A stretch of DNA of 64,000 nt, from assembly GCA_964454685.1 (NCBI GenBank), contig CAYVTZ010000011.1, positions 28,482-92,481 on the forward strand, in the 5' to 3' direction. The notes under the pieces are model-generated. The model ran no database searches, was not told the DNA's origin, and saw nothing but the letters and a program-made list of their open reading frames with translations. The position numbers and the translations under genes are program-made. Positions 24,469 to 33,168 of the stretch are shown piece by piece. How positions within the stretch are numbered: position 1 is the stretch's first letter; each line of letters starts with the position of its first letter. This stretch comes from CAYVTZ01 sp964454685 (GTDB lineage Bacteria > Bacillota > Clostridia > Christensenellales > Christensenellaceae).

Positions 24469-25620
24469 ATGAGCAGAGTAACCAAGACGACGAGGGGATG
24501 GGGGTCGCCATCCAGATATTACCAAGGACCGAACGAACTGGAAAACATCCGTACTTACACGGAAAAATTCGGCAACAAAGTTTTGGCGATCATCGATCCA
24601 TATTTCTTTGAGCAGATGTCCGGTAGATTTGAAAAGATCTATGCGGGTACGGACAATTCGTTTTTGGCGATTCAGTATGCGGTAGAGGTTACGGAAAAGC
24701 GGATTCAAGAGATTACGGATCAGGTAAAGGATTTTGCACCGCAGGTCGTTTTGGGAATCGGCGGCGGCAAGACGATTGATACGGCGAAGGCAGTAGCGGA
24801 CAATTACCGTGCAGCGGTGATCATTGTTCCTACGGCGGTTTCTACGGATGCGCCTACAATCGCGCTTTCGGTCATCTATACTGAGGATGGCGAGCATGTT
24901 GGCGCGCGGCATTACGCGAAAAATCCTGATGTGGTGCTGGTGGACAGCAAAATCATTGCGGATGCGCCGGTACGCTTTCTGGTTGCCGGAATGGGCGATG
25001 CGCTGTCCACTGTGTTTGAAGCGCGTGCCAATGCACAGTCCGACAGCACGAACTATGTGGATGCCAAAAATGGCGGATTCCGCAGAACCAAGCTGGGCAC
25101 GATGGTAGCGGAGTATTGCTACGATATGCTGATCGAGAATGGAGAAAAGGCACTGGCGGCAGCAAAACGTCATGTCATCACGGAGGCGTTGGAAGACATT
25201 ATCGAAGTGAATGTTTTGATGAGCGGGATCGGCGTGGAGAACAATGGTTGTTCCGGTTCGCATTCCATCTGCGAAGGCATTTCCGTTTTACCGGAAGATG
25301 CAAAGACCATGCACGGCGAAAAAGTGGGCTTTGGCGTTCTGTGCCAGCTTGCCGTGGAAAATGCGCCGCAGGAACTGATGGATGAGGTGCTTTCCTTCTG
25401 TGCGACGGTTGGTCTGCCGATCACGTTGCAGGATTTGTACATTGAAAGCACACCCGGAAACATTGAAGCGATTGCAAAGCACTCCATGAAATCGTATTGG
25501 GATACAGAACCTTTCTATGTAGATGAAAAAACGATCGCTGCCGCCATTCAGGCAGTGGATGAGATGGGAACAGAATACCGCAACCGGTACGGTATTGAAG
25601 CGGCATATACAAGGCGTTAG
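24469..25620 (+). CDS. gldA: glycerol dehydrogenase-like Fe/Zn-dependent polyol dehydrogenase
   Basis: A 383-residue family III metal-dependent alcohol dehydrogenase of GldA type, oxidising a vicinal diol or polyol with NAD. The dinucleotide motif is GIGGGKTIDTAKAVAD (96-111), and metal ligands are Asp177 (GMGDALSTVFEA), His265 (SGSHSICEG) and His282 (KTMHGEKVGFG), matching the GldA pattern. The start is ATG 24469, eight bases after GGAGG. It sits right after the LacI regulator and before another dehydrogenase, so operon 3 seems aimed at a polyol. The true substrate may be a larger polyol than glycerol. Confidence 0.88.
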   Translation: MSRVTKTTRGWGSPSRYYQGPNELENIRTYTEKFGNKVLAIIDPYFFEQMSGRFEKIYAGTDNSFLAIQYAVEVTEKRIQEITDQVKDFAPQVVLGIGGGKTIDTAKAVADNYRAAVIIVPTAVSTDAPTIALSVIYTEDGEHVGARHYAKNPDVVLVDSKIIADAPVRFLVAGMGDALSTVFEARANAQSDSTNYVDAKNGGFRRTKLGTMVAEYCYDMLIENGEKALAAAKRHVITEALEDIIEVNVLMSGIGVENNGCSGSHSICEGISVLPEDAKTMHGEKVGFGVLCQLAVENAPQELMDEVLSFCATVGLPITLQDLYIESTPGNIEAIAKHSMKSYWDTEPFYVDEKTIAAAIQAVDEMGTEYRNRYGIEAAYTRR

Positions 25621-25632
25621 GAGGAAATGAAA

Positions 25633-26691
25633 ATGAACGGAACAATGAGAACATTGGTTGTAGACGCGAATGGCAAGCTCAGTGTAGAGCAATGCCCGAT
25701 TCCGGATTACAACGAGAATCAAGCGCTGGTAAAGACCATCAGCTGCGGCGTATGCAACGGTACAGATGGCAAGCTGATTCACGGCACATTCAAGGGGTTT
25801 ACAAAAGATATGTATCCCGTAATGCTCGGTCATGAAGCGGTTGGTCGCGTAATCGAAGTGGGCGCGAACGTAACCTCTTACAAAATCGGAGACATCGTGC
25901 TGTTGCCGTTTGCAGGTCCGCTGGGCGGATTTGAATGCGGTTGGGGTTCCTATTCTGAATATGGCGTTGTATGCGATCCGCAGGCGTTTATCAACAGCGG
26001 CGTTGCACCGCAATCCAAGGATTTCCCGGAATGTGCGTGGGCACAAACGGTTGTGGATCCGGCGATTGACCCCGTAAAAGCGGCGATGATCATTACGCTG
26101 CGCGAGGTGCTGAGTTCCATCAAGCGGTTTGGTATCAAAGAGAACGACAAAGTGGTGGTGTTCGGATGTGGTCCGGTAGGCTTGACCTTCATTCGCTTCC
26201 TGCACCTGATGGGCGTTAAGACCATCGTAGCGGTGGATGTGGTAGAAGAAAAGCTGGAAGATGCAAAAAAGAAGGGCGCAAACTACGTGCTGAGCGGAAA
26301 AGATGCACAGCTTGAGCAGAAAATCAGAGAGATTTATCCGGATGGCGCGGACTATGTTCTGGATGCGGTCGGTGTGTTGCAGATCATCAACCAGGCATTG
26401 CCGCTGGTACGTGATGGCGGGAAAGTCTGCTGCTATGGCATTGCAGGCGAAATGCACTATGACATCGATTGGTCGCGCGCGCCGTACAACTGGCAGCTGC
26501 ACTTTCAACAATTCCCCTCTAAACTTGAGGAAGGCGAAGCGGACACACAGGTGTGTGCATGGGTGAAGGATGGCATCCTGAATTTGGATGACTACATCTC
26601 CGACATCTATTCGTTTGACAATATTTTGGACGCATTTGCGAAGCTGGAACGCAAGGAAATCGCAAAGAAGTGCATCATCCGCTACGAGTAA
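25633..26691 (+). CDS. zinc-type MDR dehydrogenase lacking the structural zinc lobe
   Basis: A 352-residue medium-chain dehydrogenase/reductase. The catalytic zinc site is Cys38 (ISCGVCNGTDG) with His67-Glu68 (MLGHEAVGRV). The NAD fold is VVVFGCGPVGLTFIRFLHL. Unlike the three other MDR proteins in this window, it has no CxxCxxCxxxxxxxC structural-zinc loop: that place reads GGFECGWGSYSEYG. The start is ATG 25633, eight bases after TAGGAGG; ATG 25627 is only two bases away from it. It lies between the gldA-like and isomerase-like genes and probably oxidises a sugar alcohol or sugar. Substrate unknown. Confidence 0.85.
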   Translation: MNGTMRTLVVDANGKLSVEQCPIPDYNENQALVKTISCGVCNGTDGKLIHGTFKGFTKDMYPVMLGHEAVGRVIEVGANVTSYKIGDIVLLPFAGPLGGFECGWGSYSEYGVVCDPQAFINSGVAPQSKDFPECAWAQTVVDPAIDPVKAAMIITLREVLSSIKRFGIKENDKVVVFGCGPVGLTFIRFLHLMGVKTIVAVDVVEEKLEDAKKKGANYVLSGKDAQLEQKIREIYPDGADYVLDAVGVLQIINQALPLVRDGGKVCCYGIAGEMHYDIDWSRAPYNWQLHFQQFPSKLEEGEADTQVCAWVKDGILNLDDYISDIYSFDNILDAFAKLERKEIAKKCIIRYE

Positions 26692-26711
26692 AAAAACGTG
26701 AGGAGATCATT

Positions 26712-28148
26712 ATGAAACTGAAGATCGGATTGATCGGTGCGATTCACCCGAATATGCCGGGCGATGATACCGGAATCTATCTGCAAATCATTCGGGATTT
26801 GCAGGCCATGCAGGAGCAGTATGGCTATGAGCTTGCATTTGTTCCGGAGCCGATGCGCAGCGAGGAAGACGCGCGGCGTGCGGTTGCGACGATGAACGAG
26901 GAAGCAGTAGACTTCACCATGCTGATTACGCCTAGCTTGGGCTACGGCAGGGTCATGATCCCGATGGTCAAGCTACAATCACGGCTGGGCTTGTGGTCAT
27001 TGCCGGAACCAACGCAAAGCGGCGTGCTGCAACTGAACTCCTTCTGCGGCTTGAACATGTTTTCCGCAATCATTGACAAATATTGGAAGCATGAGGATAT
27101 TCCGCTCAAGTGGTTTTACGGTTATCCGCAGAGCAAGATGTTTCAGGAACGGTTTGCAATCACGCTCAAGGCGCTTGCGGGAATCAAAGCGATTGAAACA
27201 GCCCGCATCGGCGTAGTGGGAGATGTTGCGGATGGATTTGAAAATTTCATCTTCGACGAGCGCAAGCTGATGAGCAAATTTGGCTCTTATGTCTACACAA
27301 GGCACAGTGTTCCAGACATCGTGAAAATGGCAAAATCCTTGTCTGACCAAGATGTATACGAATACATGAACGAACTGCTAGAGGAAGGGCAGCCTTCCGC
27401 GCGGATGGAATCGGAGCACATGCAACGTTTTTGCCGCGTCACGCTCGCGCTGGAACGATTTGCGCAGGAGCATGGATATAATGCGCTTGCGGTCAACTGC
27501 TGGCCGACCTTTCAGGAATACTACGATATTTCTGTTTGCGGCGCTATGTCCCATCTAAATGAGAAGGGAATCGTAACAACCTGCGAGGCAGATGTGCATG
27601 CAGCGCTGGATATGCTGATGCTCAATGCAATCAGCGGAGGAAAGGCAGCACTGATGGATTTGGTTTCCATTGACGACACCGATCATTCCGTGAATTTGTG
27701 GCACTGCGGCCCCGCTCCCAAATGCTTTGCGGGTGAAAAGGGCTTAACGTGGGACAACCACTTCAATATTGGTTGCTACTGCGAAGAAAAATGGGTGGGA
27801 AAAGGCGTTGTTGCCGATTTGGCATTCAAACCCGGCAAGCTGACCATCGCAAGAACCTCCACATCCTTTGACGATATGTTTGTCATGACGGGCGAAGTGC
27901 TGAACAAAGCTGGGTACGAGGGTTCTTCCGGCTGGATGGGCAAACTGAGCATCGGAGGCGAATCAATCGACGCTCCCACGTTCATTGAAACATTGATTGA
28001 TAATCGGATCGACCATCATTTCCCGGTGGTCTATGGCGACTATACCAATGAACTCAACGAAGTAGCGGCATGGTTGAAGCTGGGCATGGCGAAGCCGATC
28101 CCATACGTACCATACATGAGAAACAAGCCGCAAAAGCCTCTTGTATAG
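26712..28148 (+). CDS. L-fucose/L-arabinose isomerase-family protein
   Basis: A 478-residue protein of the fucose-isomerase fold, which normally interconverts aldose and ketose with Mn2+. Supporting segments are the N-terminal LIGAIHPNMPGDDTGIYLQ, the central NCWPTFQEYYDISVCGAMS, CEADVHAALDMLMLNAISGG, and the late WHCGPAPKCF, which lie in the usual order. The start is ATG 26712 with GAGGAG upstream. The 42 upstream codons in the same frame overlap the dehydrogenase gene and lack a ribosome site. In operon 3 it sits before the importer and upstream of a xylulokinase-like kinase, so its product is probably a ketose to be phosphorylated. The specific sugar is not known. Confidence 0.83.
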   Translation: MKLKIGLIGAIHPNMPGDDTGIYLQIIRDLQAMQEQYGYELAFVPEPMRSEEDARRAVATMNEEAVDFTMLITPSLGYGRVMIPMVKLQSRLGLWSLPEPTQSGVLQLNSFCGLNMFSAIIDKYWKHEDIPLKWFYGYPQSKMFQERFAITLKALAGIKAIETARIGVVGDVADGFENFIFDERKLMSKFGSYVYTRHSVPDIVKMAKSLSDQDVYEYMNELLEEGQPSARMESEHMQRFCRVTLALERFAQEHGYNALAVNCWPTFQEYYDISVCGAMSHLNEKGIVTTCEADVHAALDMLMLNAISGGKAALMDLVSIDDTDHSVNLWHCGPAPKCFAGEKGLTWDNHFNIGCYCEEKWVGKGVVADLAFKPGKLTIARTSTSFDDMFVMTGEVLNKAGYEGSSGWMGKLSIGGESIDAPTFIETLIDNRIDHHFPVVYGDYTNELNEVAAWLKLGMAKPIPYVPYMRNKPQKPLV

Positions 28149-28165
28149 AGGCAACCAAATGGAAT

Positions 28166-28183
28166 AAGCGCAACGATGCGTTT
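28166..28183 (+). promoter_or_regulatory. small hairpin upstream of the third binding-protein gene
   Basis: AAGCGCA (28166-28172) and TGCGTTT (28177-28183) pair around an ACGA loop, followed by an AT-rich stretch and the AAGGAGG of the next gene. It could be a processing site; a terminator is unlikely because T-runs are broken by A. Confidence 0.35.
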
Positions 28184-28216
28184 ATATTATAAAATTATAA
28201 AAGGAGGAAGAAACAA

Positions 28217-29437
28217 ATGAAAAAAATCTCAATTATTCTGGTAGCACTCTTGGCGGTGTTTGCATTTGCAAGCTGCACACCTGCCGCTCAGGCTCCGGCA
28301 GCTGAAGCTCCGGCATCAGAGGCTCCGGCAGCTGAAGCTCCGGCATCAGAGGCCCCGGCAGCTGAAGCTCCCGCAGAGGAACCGGCAGAAGCTGCTGCTC
28401 CCGCAGGCGATGTAGACTGGAAAAACTTCACGATCGATCCGGCGGCTATTCCGCAGGAAGTGAAAGACACCACAGTCTATCTGGCTGCTTCCGTTCGTGG
28501 ACTGGACAATCCTTACATCGTAACAATCATCGATGGCATGAACATGTTCGCGGAATATCTGGACAGCATCGGACAAAAATACGAAATCCAAACACTGGAT
28601 TCCGGTGGATCGAACGATAAAGAAGTAGACAACATGCGCCAGTTTGCTGCAAAAGCCGGTGGTAATGCAATCGCTTACTCTGACCCGAACGAATCTGCAA
28701 TCGCTCCCGCACTGGTGGAAGCAATGGCAGAGTCCGGCGGATATCTGGGTACGGCATGGAACAAACCGGACGACGTTGGTCCCATGGACTACACGCCGAA
28801 CTGGGTGATCCACACCTCTCCTGATAACGTGAAAAATTCTGAAATGATCTCAAAAGAGATGTTCGATCAGATGGGCGGAAAAGGCAAAATCTTCGTTGTG
28901 GAAGGCATGCTGGGTAACACCGCTGCAACCACACGTGCCGAAGGTCTTGAATTGGCACTGGAGCAGTATCCTGACATCGAAGTTGCAGCAAGAGACACCG
29001 GAAACTGGGATGCAAAACAGGCGCTTAACCTGGTGGAAACCTGGTTGAACCAATATCCCGATGTAGGTGGAATCTGGTGCGCAAATGACAACATGGCAGT
29101 TGCTGCAATTCAGGCACTTGACAAAGCCGGACTCAAAGGTAAAGTAAAAGTAGTTGGAATCGACGCTACGCCGGACATGCTGGCAGCAGTGAAAGACGGT
29201 TCTGCTACTGCAACGGTTTCCTCGAATGGATTCCTTCAGGGCGGCCATACGCTGGCAATGTGCTATGCGGTATGGGCAGGTTTGGTAGATCCGGCAGAGC
29301 TGCCGGCGGAATATCGTGAATTTGCTACACCGGCAATCATGATCACCACTGACAATGTTGACGACTATATCAAAGAGTTCGTGGAAGGCAAACCGCAGCT
29401 TGATTTCTCCAAGCCGTGGTCTGTAAAAGCTGACTAA
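28217..29437 (+). CDS. sugar ABC transporter substrate-binding lipoprotein with Ala/Pro/Glu linker
   Basis: A 406-residue binding lipoprotein of importer 3. The signal peptide ends in lipobox FASC with Cys20. Residues about 21-70 form an (AEAPASEAPA)-type linker whose DNA contains a perfect 30-base tandem repeat (28291-28350). The binding domain starts at DWKNFTIDPAAIP and contains TVYLAASVRGLDNPY, GKIFVVEGMLGNTAATTR and WCANDNMAVAAIQALDKAG. The start is ATG 28217 after AAGGAGG. It precedes a permease-ATPase-permease set. The ligand is probably a polyol or sugar oxidised by the dehydrogenases upstream. Confidence 0.92.
   Translation: MKKISIILVALLAVFAFASCTPAAQAPAAEAPASEAPAAEAPASEAPAAEAPAEEPAEAAAPAGDVDWKNFTIDPAAIPQEVKDTTVYLAASVRGLDNPYIVTIIDGMNMFAEYLDSIGQKYEIQTLDSGGSNDKEVDNMRQFAAKAGGNAIAYSDPNESAIAPALVEAMAESGGYLGTAWNKPDDVGPMDYTPNWVIHTSPDNVKNSEMISKEMFDQMGGKGKIFVVEGMLGNTAATTRAEGLELALEQYPDIEVAARDTGNWDAKQALNLVETWLNQYPDVGGIWCANDNMAVAAIQALDKAGLKGKVKVVGIDATPDMLAAVKDGSATATVSSNGFLQGGHTLAMCYAVWAGLVDPAELPAEYREFATPAIMITTDNVDDYIKEFVEGKPQLDFSKPWSVKAD
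28291..28350 (+). repeat. perfect 30-base tandem duplication in the lipoprotein linker
   Basis: Bases 28291-28320 and 28321-28350 are identical, and a third, slightly diverged copy begins at 28351. Identity at synonymous sites points to recent in-frame slippage that lengthened the linker by ten residues. Confidence 0.9.
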
Positions 29438-29450
29438 TTACATCCAACCT

Positions 29451-29481
29451 TGATGCAGGGGGATTCATTCCCCTTGCATCA
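29451..29481 (+). promoter_or_regulatory. intercistronic hairpin after the third binding-protein gene
   Basis: TGATGCAGGGGGA (29451-29463) pairs with TCCCCTTGCATCA (29469-29481) with one G-T, giving a stem of 12-13 bp. It is followed by a run of A, not T, so it should not terminate rightward transcription. The 149-base gap also holds GCATTT-TTTT-AAATGC near 29537. Confidence 0.6.
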
Positions 29482-29586
29482 AAAAAACAAAGAACTGATT
29501 TTTTTACAACGATACAAGATTAAAAGGGGAAGTCGTGCATTTTTTTAAATGCTTCATAATAAAACGATCAGAAGGAAGTGAAAAAA

Positions 29587-30603
29587 ATGGCTGTTAATAA
29601 AATGAGTATGACGATCGCGCAAGAGTTTGACTCAAAAATCAGAGCGGAGAACAAAAATGCCAAAATCATGCAAGTCGCGCCATTGTTAGTGCTTGCTGCA
29701 TTGATTGTATTTTTCACCATCGCAAAGGGGTCGGCGTTTGCTTCGGCAGATAACTTTATCGCGATACTGAATCAGATGGCAATGCCGCTGTTGATTGCAA
29801 TCGGACTTACTTATGTTATCCTGCTGGGAAGCATAGATTTGTCTATTGATGGCGTAGTGGGTATGTCAGCCGCGTTCATGTCTTTGCTGGTTTTGAACAA
29901 TAAGAACGCAAACAATCTGGGATTCCTGGGCATTATCATTGCGATTGGGCTTTGCGTTGGCGTGGGATTTGTGATTGGTCTGATTCATGTGAAGTTAAAA
30001 ATTCCATCCTTTATGGTGTCCTTCAGCTTTATGTACATTACGATGGGGCTTGCGATGCTTTCCTACGAGGGCATTCCGGCAACCATCACAGATCCGATCT
30101 TGGTGGAGATCCCCAAAACATCGCTGATTGGGATTCCCGTGATTACATGGGTCTCGCTGGCGATGCTGGTGGTGGCATACATCATTCAAGAAAAAACTGC
30201 GTTTGGGCGTCATATCTATGCAGTTGGTACGGCGGAAAACATTCCGCGTATGGCGGGCGTGAACGTGGATCGCGTGAAGGTGATGGTGTTCATGTTTGCA
30301 GCGCTTTGCTACGGGATTGCCGGTGTGCTGGGCGGCATTCGCCTGGGACAAGGTCAGATGCAGATTGGCACGGGAACGATGTTCCCTGCGCAGGCGGCAG
30401 TGGTGGTCGGCGGCACAGCACTTTCCGGTGGTAAGGGCGGTGTGCTGAACACGCTGGTTGGTGTTATCATCATGACAGTACTGGAAAACGGATTGGTGCT
30501 GATGGGCGTGAGTCCTTACATCAAGACGGGAATTCAGGGTGCAATTATCATCATCGCAGTTGCACTGACTGTTTCACGCTCAAACAAGCAGATTTGCAAA
30601 TAA
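29587..30603 (+). CDS. sugar ABC transporter permease A (RbsC type)
   Basis: A 338-residue membrane protein of importer 3. About 45 N-terminal residues are polar (AVNKMSMTIAQEFDSKIRAE) before the first membrane segment. RbsC motifs are LLGSIDLSIDGVVGMSAA, AVGTAENIPRMAGVNVDRV and VVGGTALSGGKGGVLNTLVG. The start is ATG 29587, eight bases after GAAGGAAG; the GTG at 29578 overlaps that site. A second permease follows the ATPase gene, so the pore is probably heterodimeric. Confidence 0.9.
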   Translation: MAVNKMSMTIAQEFDSKIRAENKNAKIMQVAPLLVLAALIVFFTIAKGSAFASADNFIAILNQMAMPLLIAIGLTYVILLGSIDLSIDGVVGMSAAFMSLLVLNNKNANNLGFLGIIIAIGLCVGVGFVIGLIHVKLKIPSFMVSFSFMYITMGLAMLSYEGIPATITDPILVEIPKTSLIGIPVITWVSLAMLVVAYIIQEKTAFGRHIYAVGTAENIPRMAGVNVDRVKVMVFMFAALCYGIAGVLGGIRLGQGQMQIGTGTMFPAQAAVVVGGTALSGGKGGVLNTLVGVIIMTVLENGLVLMGVSPYIKTGIQGAIIIIAVALTVSRSNKQICK

Positions 30604-30616
30604 GGGGGGCGCGAAT

Positions 30617-32140
30617 ATGGAACGTAATTTATTATTTAGCGCAAAAGGAATCACAAAGTCGTTTGCGGGAACGCAGGCGCTCAAGGGCGTAGATCTGGAT
30701 GTGCGCGAGGGAGAAGTGGTCGGGCTGATTGGTGAGAACGGCGCCGGCAAATCTACTTTTTTGAAAATCATCATCGGTGTCCAACCGCAAAATGAAGGCG
30801 AAATGTTTGTGAGTGGGAAACCGTTTTTACCAAAGACGCCCAAGGAGGCGAACGCTGCAGGGATCGGCATGGTGTTTCAGGAGCAATCGCTGATTGTGAC
30901 GCTTTCAGTAGGACAGAACATCTTCTTTGGCAGAGAAGGGATGTTTGGAAAAGGACTCATCAATTATAAAAAAATGTATCAGGCATCGGATGCGGCGTTA
31001 AGGGACATCGGTTGCGAAAGCATCAGTTCGCGCAAGAAGGTGATTGACCTCAACTTTGCAACGCGGCAAATGGTGGAAATCGCAAAGGTTGTGAATGTGA
31101 TTAAATCTTCCGGAGCAGAAAAGTGCCTGATCCTTCTGGACGAGCCGACATCGGTGCTGAATGAAGAAGAAGTGAAGCAGCTTTTTGAGCAGATTCGCAT
31201 TTTGACCAAGCAAGGGCATGGCGTGATTTTCGTATCACACCGTTTGGACGAGGTTCTGGAAATCTCGGATCGTGTCTATGTATATAAAGACGGCGAAAAC
31301 GCCGGAAATATGGACGTAGCCGAAGCCACCGAAGCCAAGCTTTATGAGATGATGGTAGGCAGATCAACCACGACAGAGTACTATAAGCTGGAATTGCAGC
31401 GTAAGCCGGATGAGGAAACTGTGCTGGAAGTGAAAGATCTGGGGATGAAGGGCGTATTCAAAGACGTTAGTTTCGAACTCAAGCGCGGCGAGGTCTTAGG
31501 GTTTTGCGGTGTGGTCGGTTCCGGCAAGGAGGATATTTGTTCCATTCTCTGCGGGGATGACAAACCGGATGCCGGGGAGTATTACTTCAAAGGCACGCGT
31601 GTCAATTTCAAAGACCCAAGCCAAGCGCTGTCTGCCGGTATTTTGATGATTCCCAAAGAGCGTTTGGTGGAAGGAATCGTGGATATGCTTTCGGTGGGTG
31701 AGAACATTGCGCTTTCCAACGAGCGTCAACTGAAAAAAGGCGCATTCCTTTCGCAAAAGAAGTTGAACGATCAGGCGGAGGAATGGATCAAAAAACTGCG
31801 GATCAAGACGACGGGCAGAGATGAGTTGTTGATTCAGCTTTCAGGCGGAAACCAGCAGAAGGTTGTGTTTGCTCGCGCGATTGCCAGTAAGTGCGATGTT
31901 ATCATCTTAAACCATCCAACACGTGGCGTGGATGTCGGCGCAAAAGAAGAAATCTATACGCTGATTCGTGAGTTGGTGAATCAAAATAAATCGGTTATTT
32001 TGCTGGGTGATACACTGGATGAGTGCATCGGCATGTCTAATCGGGTCATCATCATGAAAGATGGTCTGATGACAGGAGAATTCTCTGCTGAGGTCGACGG
32101 CAAGCCGACACAAGTTGACATCGTCAGCTTGATGATGTAA
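30617..32140 (+). CDS. sugar ABC transporter tandem ATPase with altered second Walker B
   Basis: A 507-residue double-NBD ATPase. NBD1 is intact: Walker A GENGAGKST (39-47), LDEPTSVLNEEE and VFVSHRLDEVLEISDR. NBD2 has LSGGNQQK, but the Walker B/catalytic pair reads LNHPTRGVDVG, so both the Asp and the Glu normally found in DEPTRG are replaced (Asn and His). Half-site degeneration of NBD2 is common in the family, but the loss of the Glu is stronger than in the other four importers here. The start is ATG 30617 after GGGGGG. It lies between the two permease genes. Confidence 0.92.
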   Translation: MERNLLFSAKGITKSFAGTQALKGVDLDVREGEVVGLIGENGAGKSTFLKIIIGVQPQNEGEMFVSGKPFLPKTPKEANAAGIGMVFQEQSLIVTLSVGQNIFFGREGMFGKGLINYKKMYQASDAALRDIGCESISSRKKVIDLNFATRQMVEIAKVVNVIKSSGAEKCLILLDEPTSVLNEEEVKQLFEQIRILTKQGHGVIFVSHRLDEVLEISDRVYVYKDGENAGNMDVAEATEAKLYEMMVGRSTTTEYYKLELQRKPDEETVLEVKDLGMKGVFKDVSFELKRGEVLGFCGVVGSGKEDICSILCGDDKPDAGEYYFKGTRVNFKDPSQALSAGILMIPKERLVEGIVDMLSVGENIALSNERQLKKGAFLSQKKLNDQAEEWIKKLRIKTTGRDELLIQLSGGNQQKVVFARAIASKCDVIILNHPTRGVDVGAKEEIYTLIRELVNQNKSVILLGDTLDECIGMSNRVIIMKDGLMTGEFSAEVDGKPTQVDIVSLMM

Positions 32141-32154
32141 GGGAGGGTATCAAG

Positions 32155-33156
32155 ATGAAAGAAACAGCAATCACAAAAAAGAAACTCAGCACAAGAGAGC
32201 TGATTATGAAATACTTCGCGTTTTCATCACTGGTGATACTGATTATTGTCTTTACGGCGATTGATTCCAGCTTTTTGAATGTGTCTAATTTGAAAAACCT
32301 GTTGAGTGACACGGCGCCGCTGATTATCATGGCGGCAGGAATGACCTTTATCCTGATTTTAGGATCGGTGGATTTGTCTGTGGGAGCAGTTTGCTCTGTG
32401 GCAAATGTATTGGTTGTAAAACTGATGATGGACTTCTCGAAATCCATGAACAATTCACCGGTTGCAATCATTTTGGCATACGTTCTGGCTGCGGCATTTG
32501 GCCTTCTTGCAGGCGCTTTGCTGGGTATTATCCATGTAAAGCTAAAGGTTCCATCCTTCATTGCATCACTCGGATTTATGTCGATCTGGAAGTCGGTTGC
32601 ACTGCTGATTAGCGCCGCGCCCGTCTCTGTGCCTAAGGCACTGTGGCCGAGCGTGGAATGGTCAAAGATTTCCTTTGGCGTAGTGGGGCTTCCGCTGATC
32701 TTTGCGGTCATCATCATTTTGGTGTTTTATGTCTTGCAATCCAGAACGCCTTTTGGTAAGTTTGTAATGGCGATCGGTGGCAACGAGCGTGCGGCGCGTA
32801 TGGCGGGCATCCCGGTGGATCGTGCCAAAATCGGTGCATTTGTGCTGGCGGGTTTGTGTGCGGCGTTGGGTGGCATCTTCCTTGCCGCAAAGCTGAAAAG
32901 CTCTGCACCTACGGTAGGTGACGCGTTTACGCTGTTGGTCATTGCCTCGGTGGTGCTGGGAGGTACATCGTTGACGGGTGGCAAAGGACAGGTGCTAGGC
33001 ACGTTGGTCGGTGTGTTCGTTACTTCCATCATCCGCAATGGTATGAATATTGTCGGGGTTGATGTCTTTTGGCAGAACATCGTTTTTGGCCTCGTGGTAT
33101 TGGGTGCAGTTGCGCTGACCATTGATCGTAGACACAGAAATTTAATTGTGAAGTAG
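32155..33156 (+). CDS. sugar ABC transporter permease B (RbsC type)
   Basis: A 333-residue membrane protein, the second permease of importer 3. It has eight to ten hydrophobic segments and the motifs ILGSVDLSVGAVCSVAN, AIGGNERAARMAGIPVDRA and VLGGTSLTGGKGQVLGTLVG. The start is ATG 32155 with GGGAGGG seven bases upstream. Twelve bases separate it from the kinase gene, which belongs to the same operon. Confidence 0.92.
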   Translation: MKETAITKKKLSTRELIMKYFAFSSLVILIIVFTAIDSSFLNVSNLKNLLSDTAPLIIMAAGMTFILILGSVDLSVGAVCSVANVLVVKLMMDFSKSMNNSPVAIILAYVLAAAFGLLAGALLGIIHVKLKVPSFIASLGFMSIWKSVALLISAAPVSVPKALWPSVEWSKISFGVVGLPLIFAVIIILVFYVLQSRTPFGKFVMAIGGNERAARMAGIPVDRAKIGAFVLAGLCAALGGIFLAAKLKSSAPTVGDAFTLLVIASVVLGGTSLTGGKGQVLGTLVGVFVTSIIRNGMNIVGVDVFWQNIVFGLVVLGAVALTIDRRHRNLIVK

Positions 33157-33168
33157 AGTGGTATTGTT

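Noticed and set aside
25288..26511. Long antisense frame of about 407 codons over the gldA-like and MDR genes
   Set aside because: It is the complement of two well-supported genes, with no ribosome site or recognisable domain; long shadow frames are expected at this GC content.
29451..29488. Hairpin after the third binding-protein gene as a terminator
   Set aside because: The stem is followed by A-run, not T-run, on the coding strand, and the operon clearly continues.
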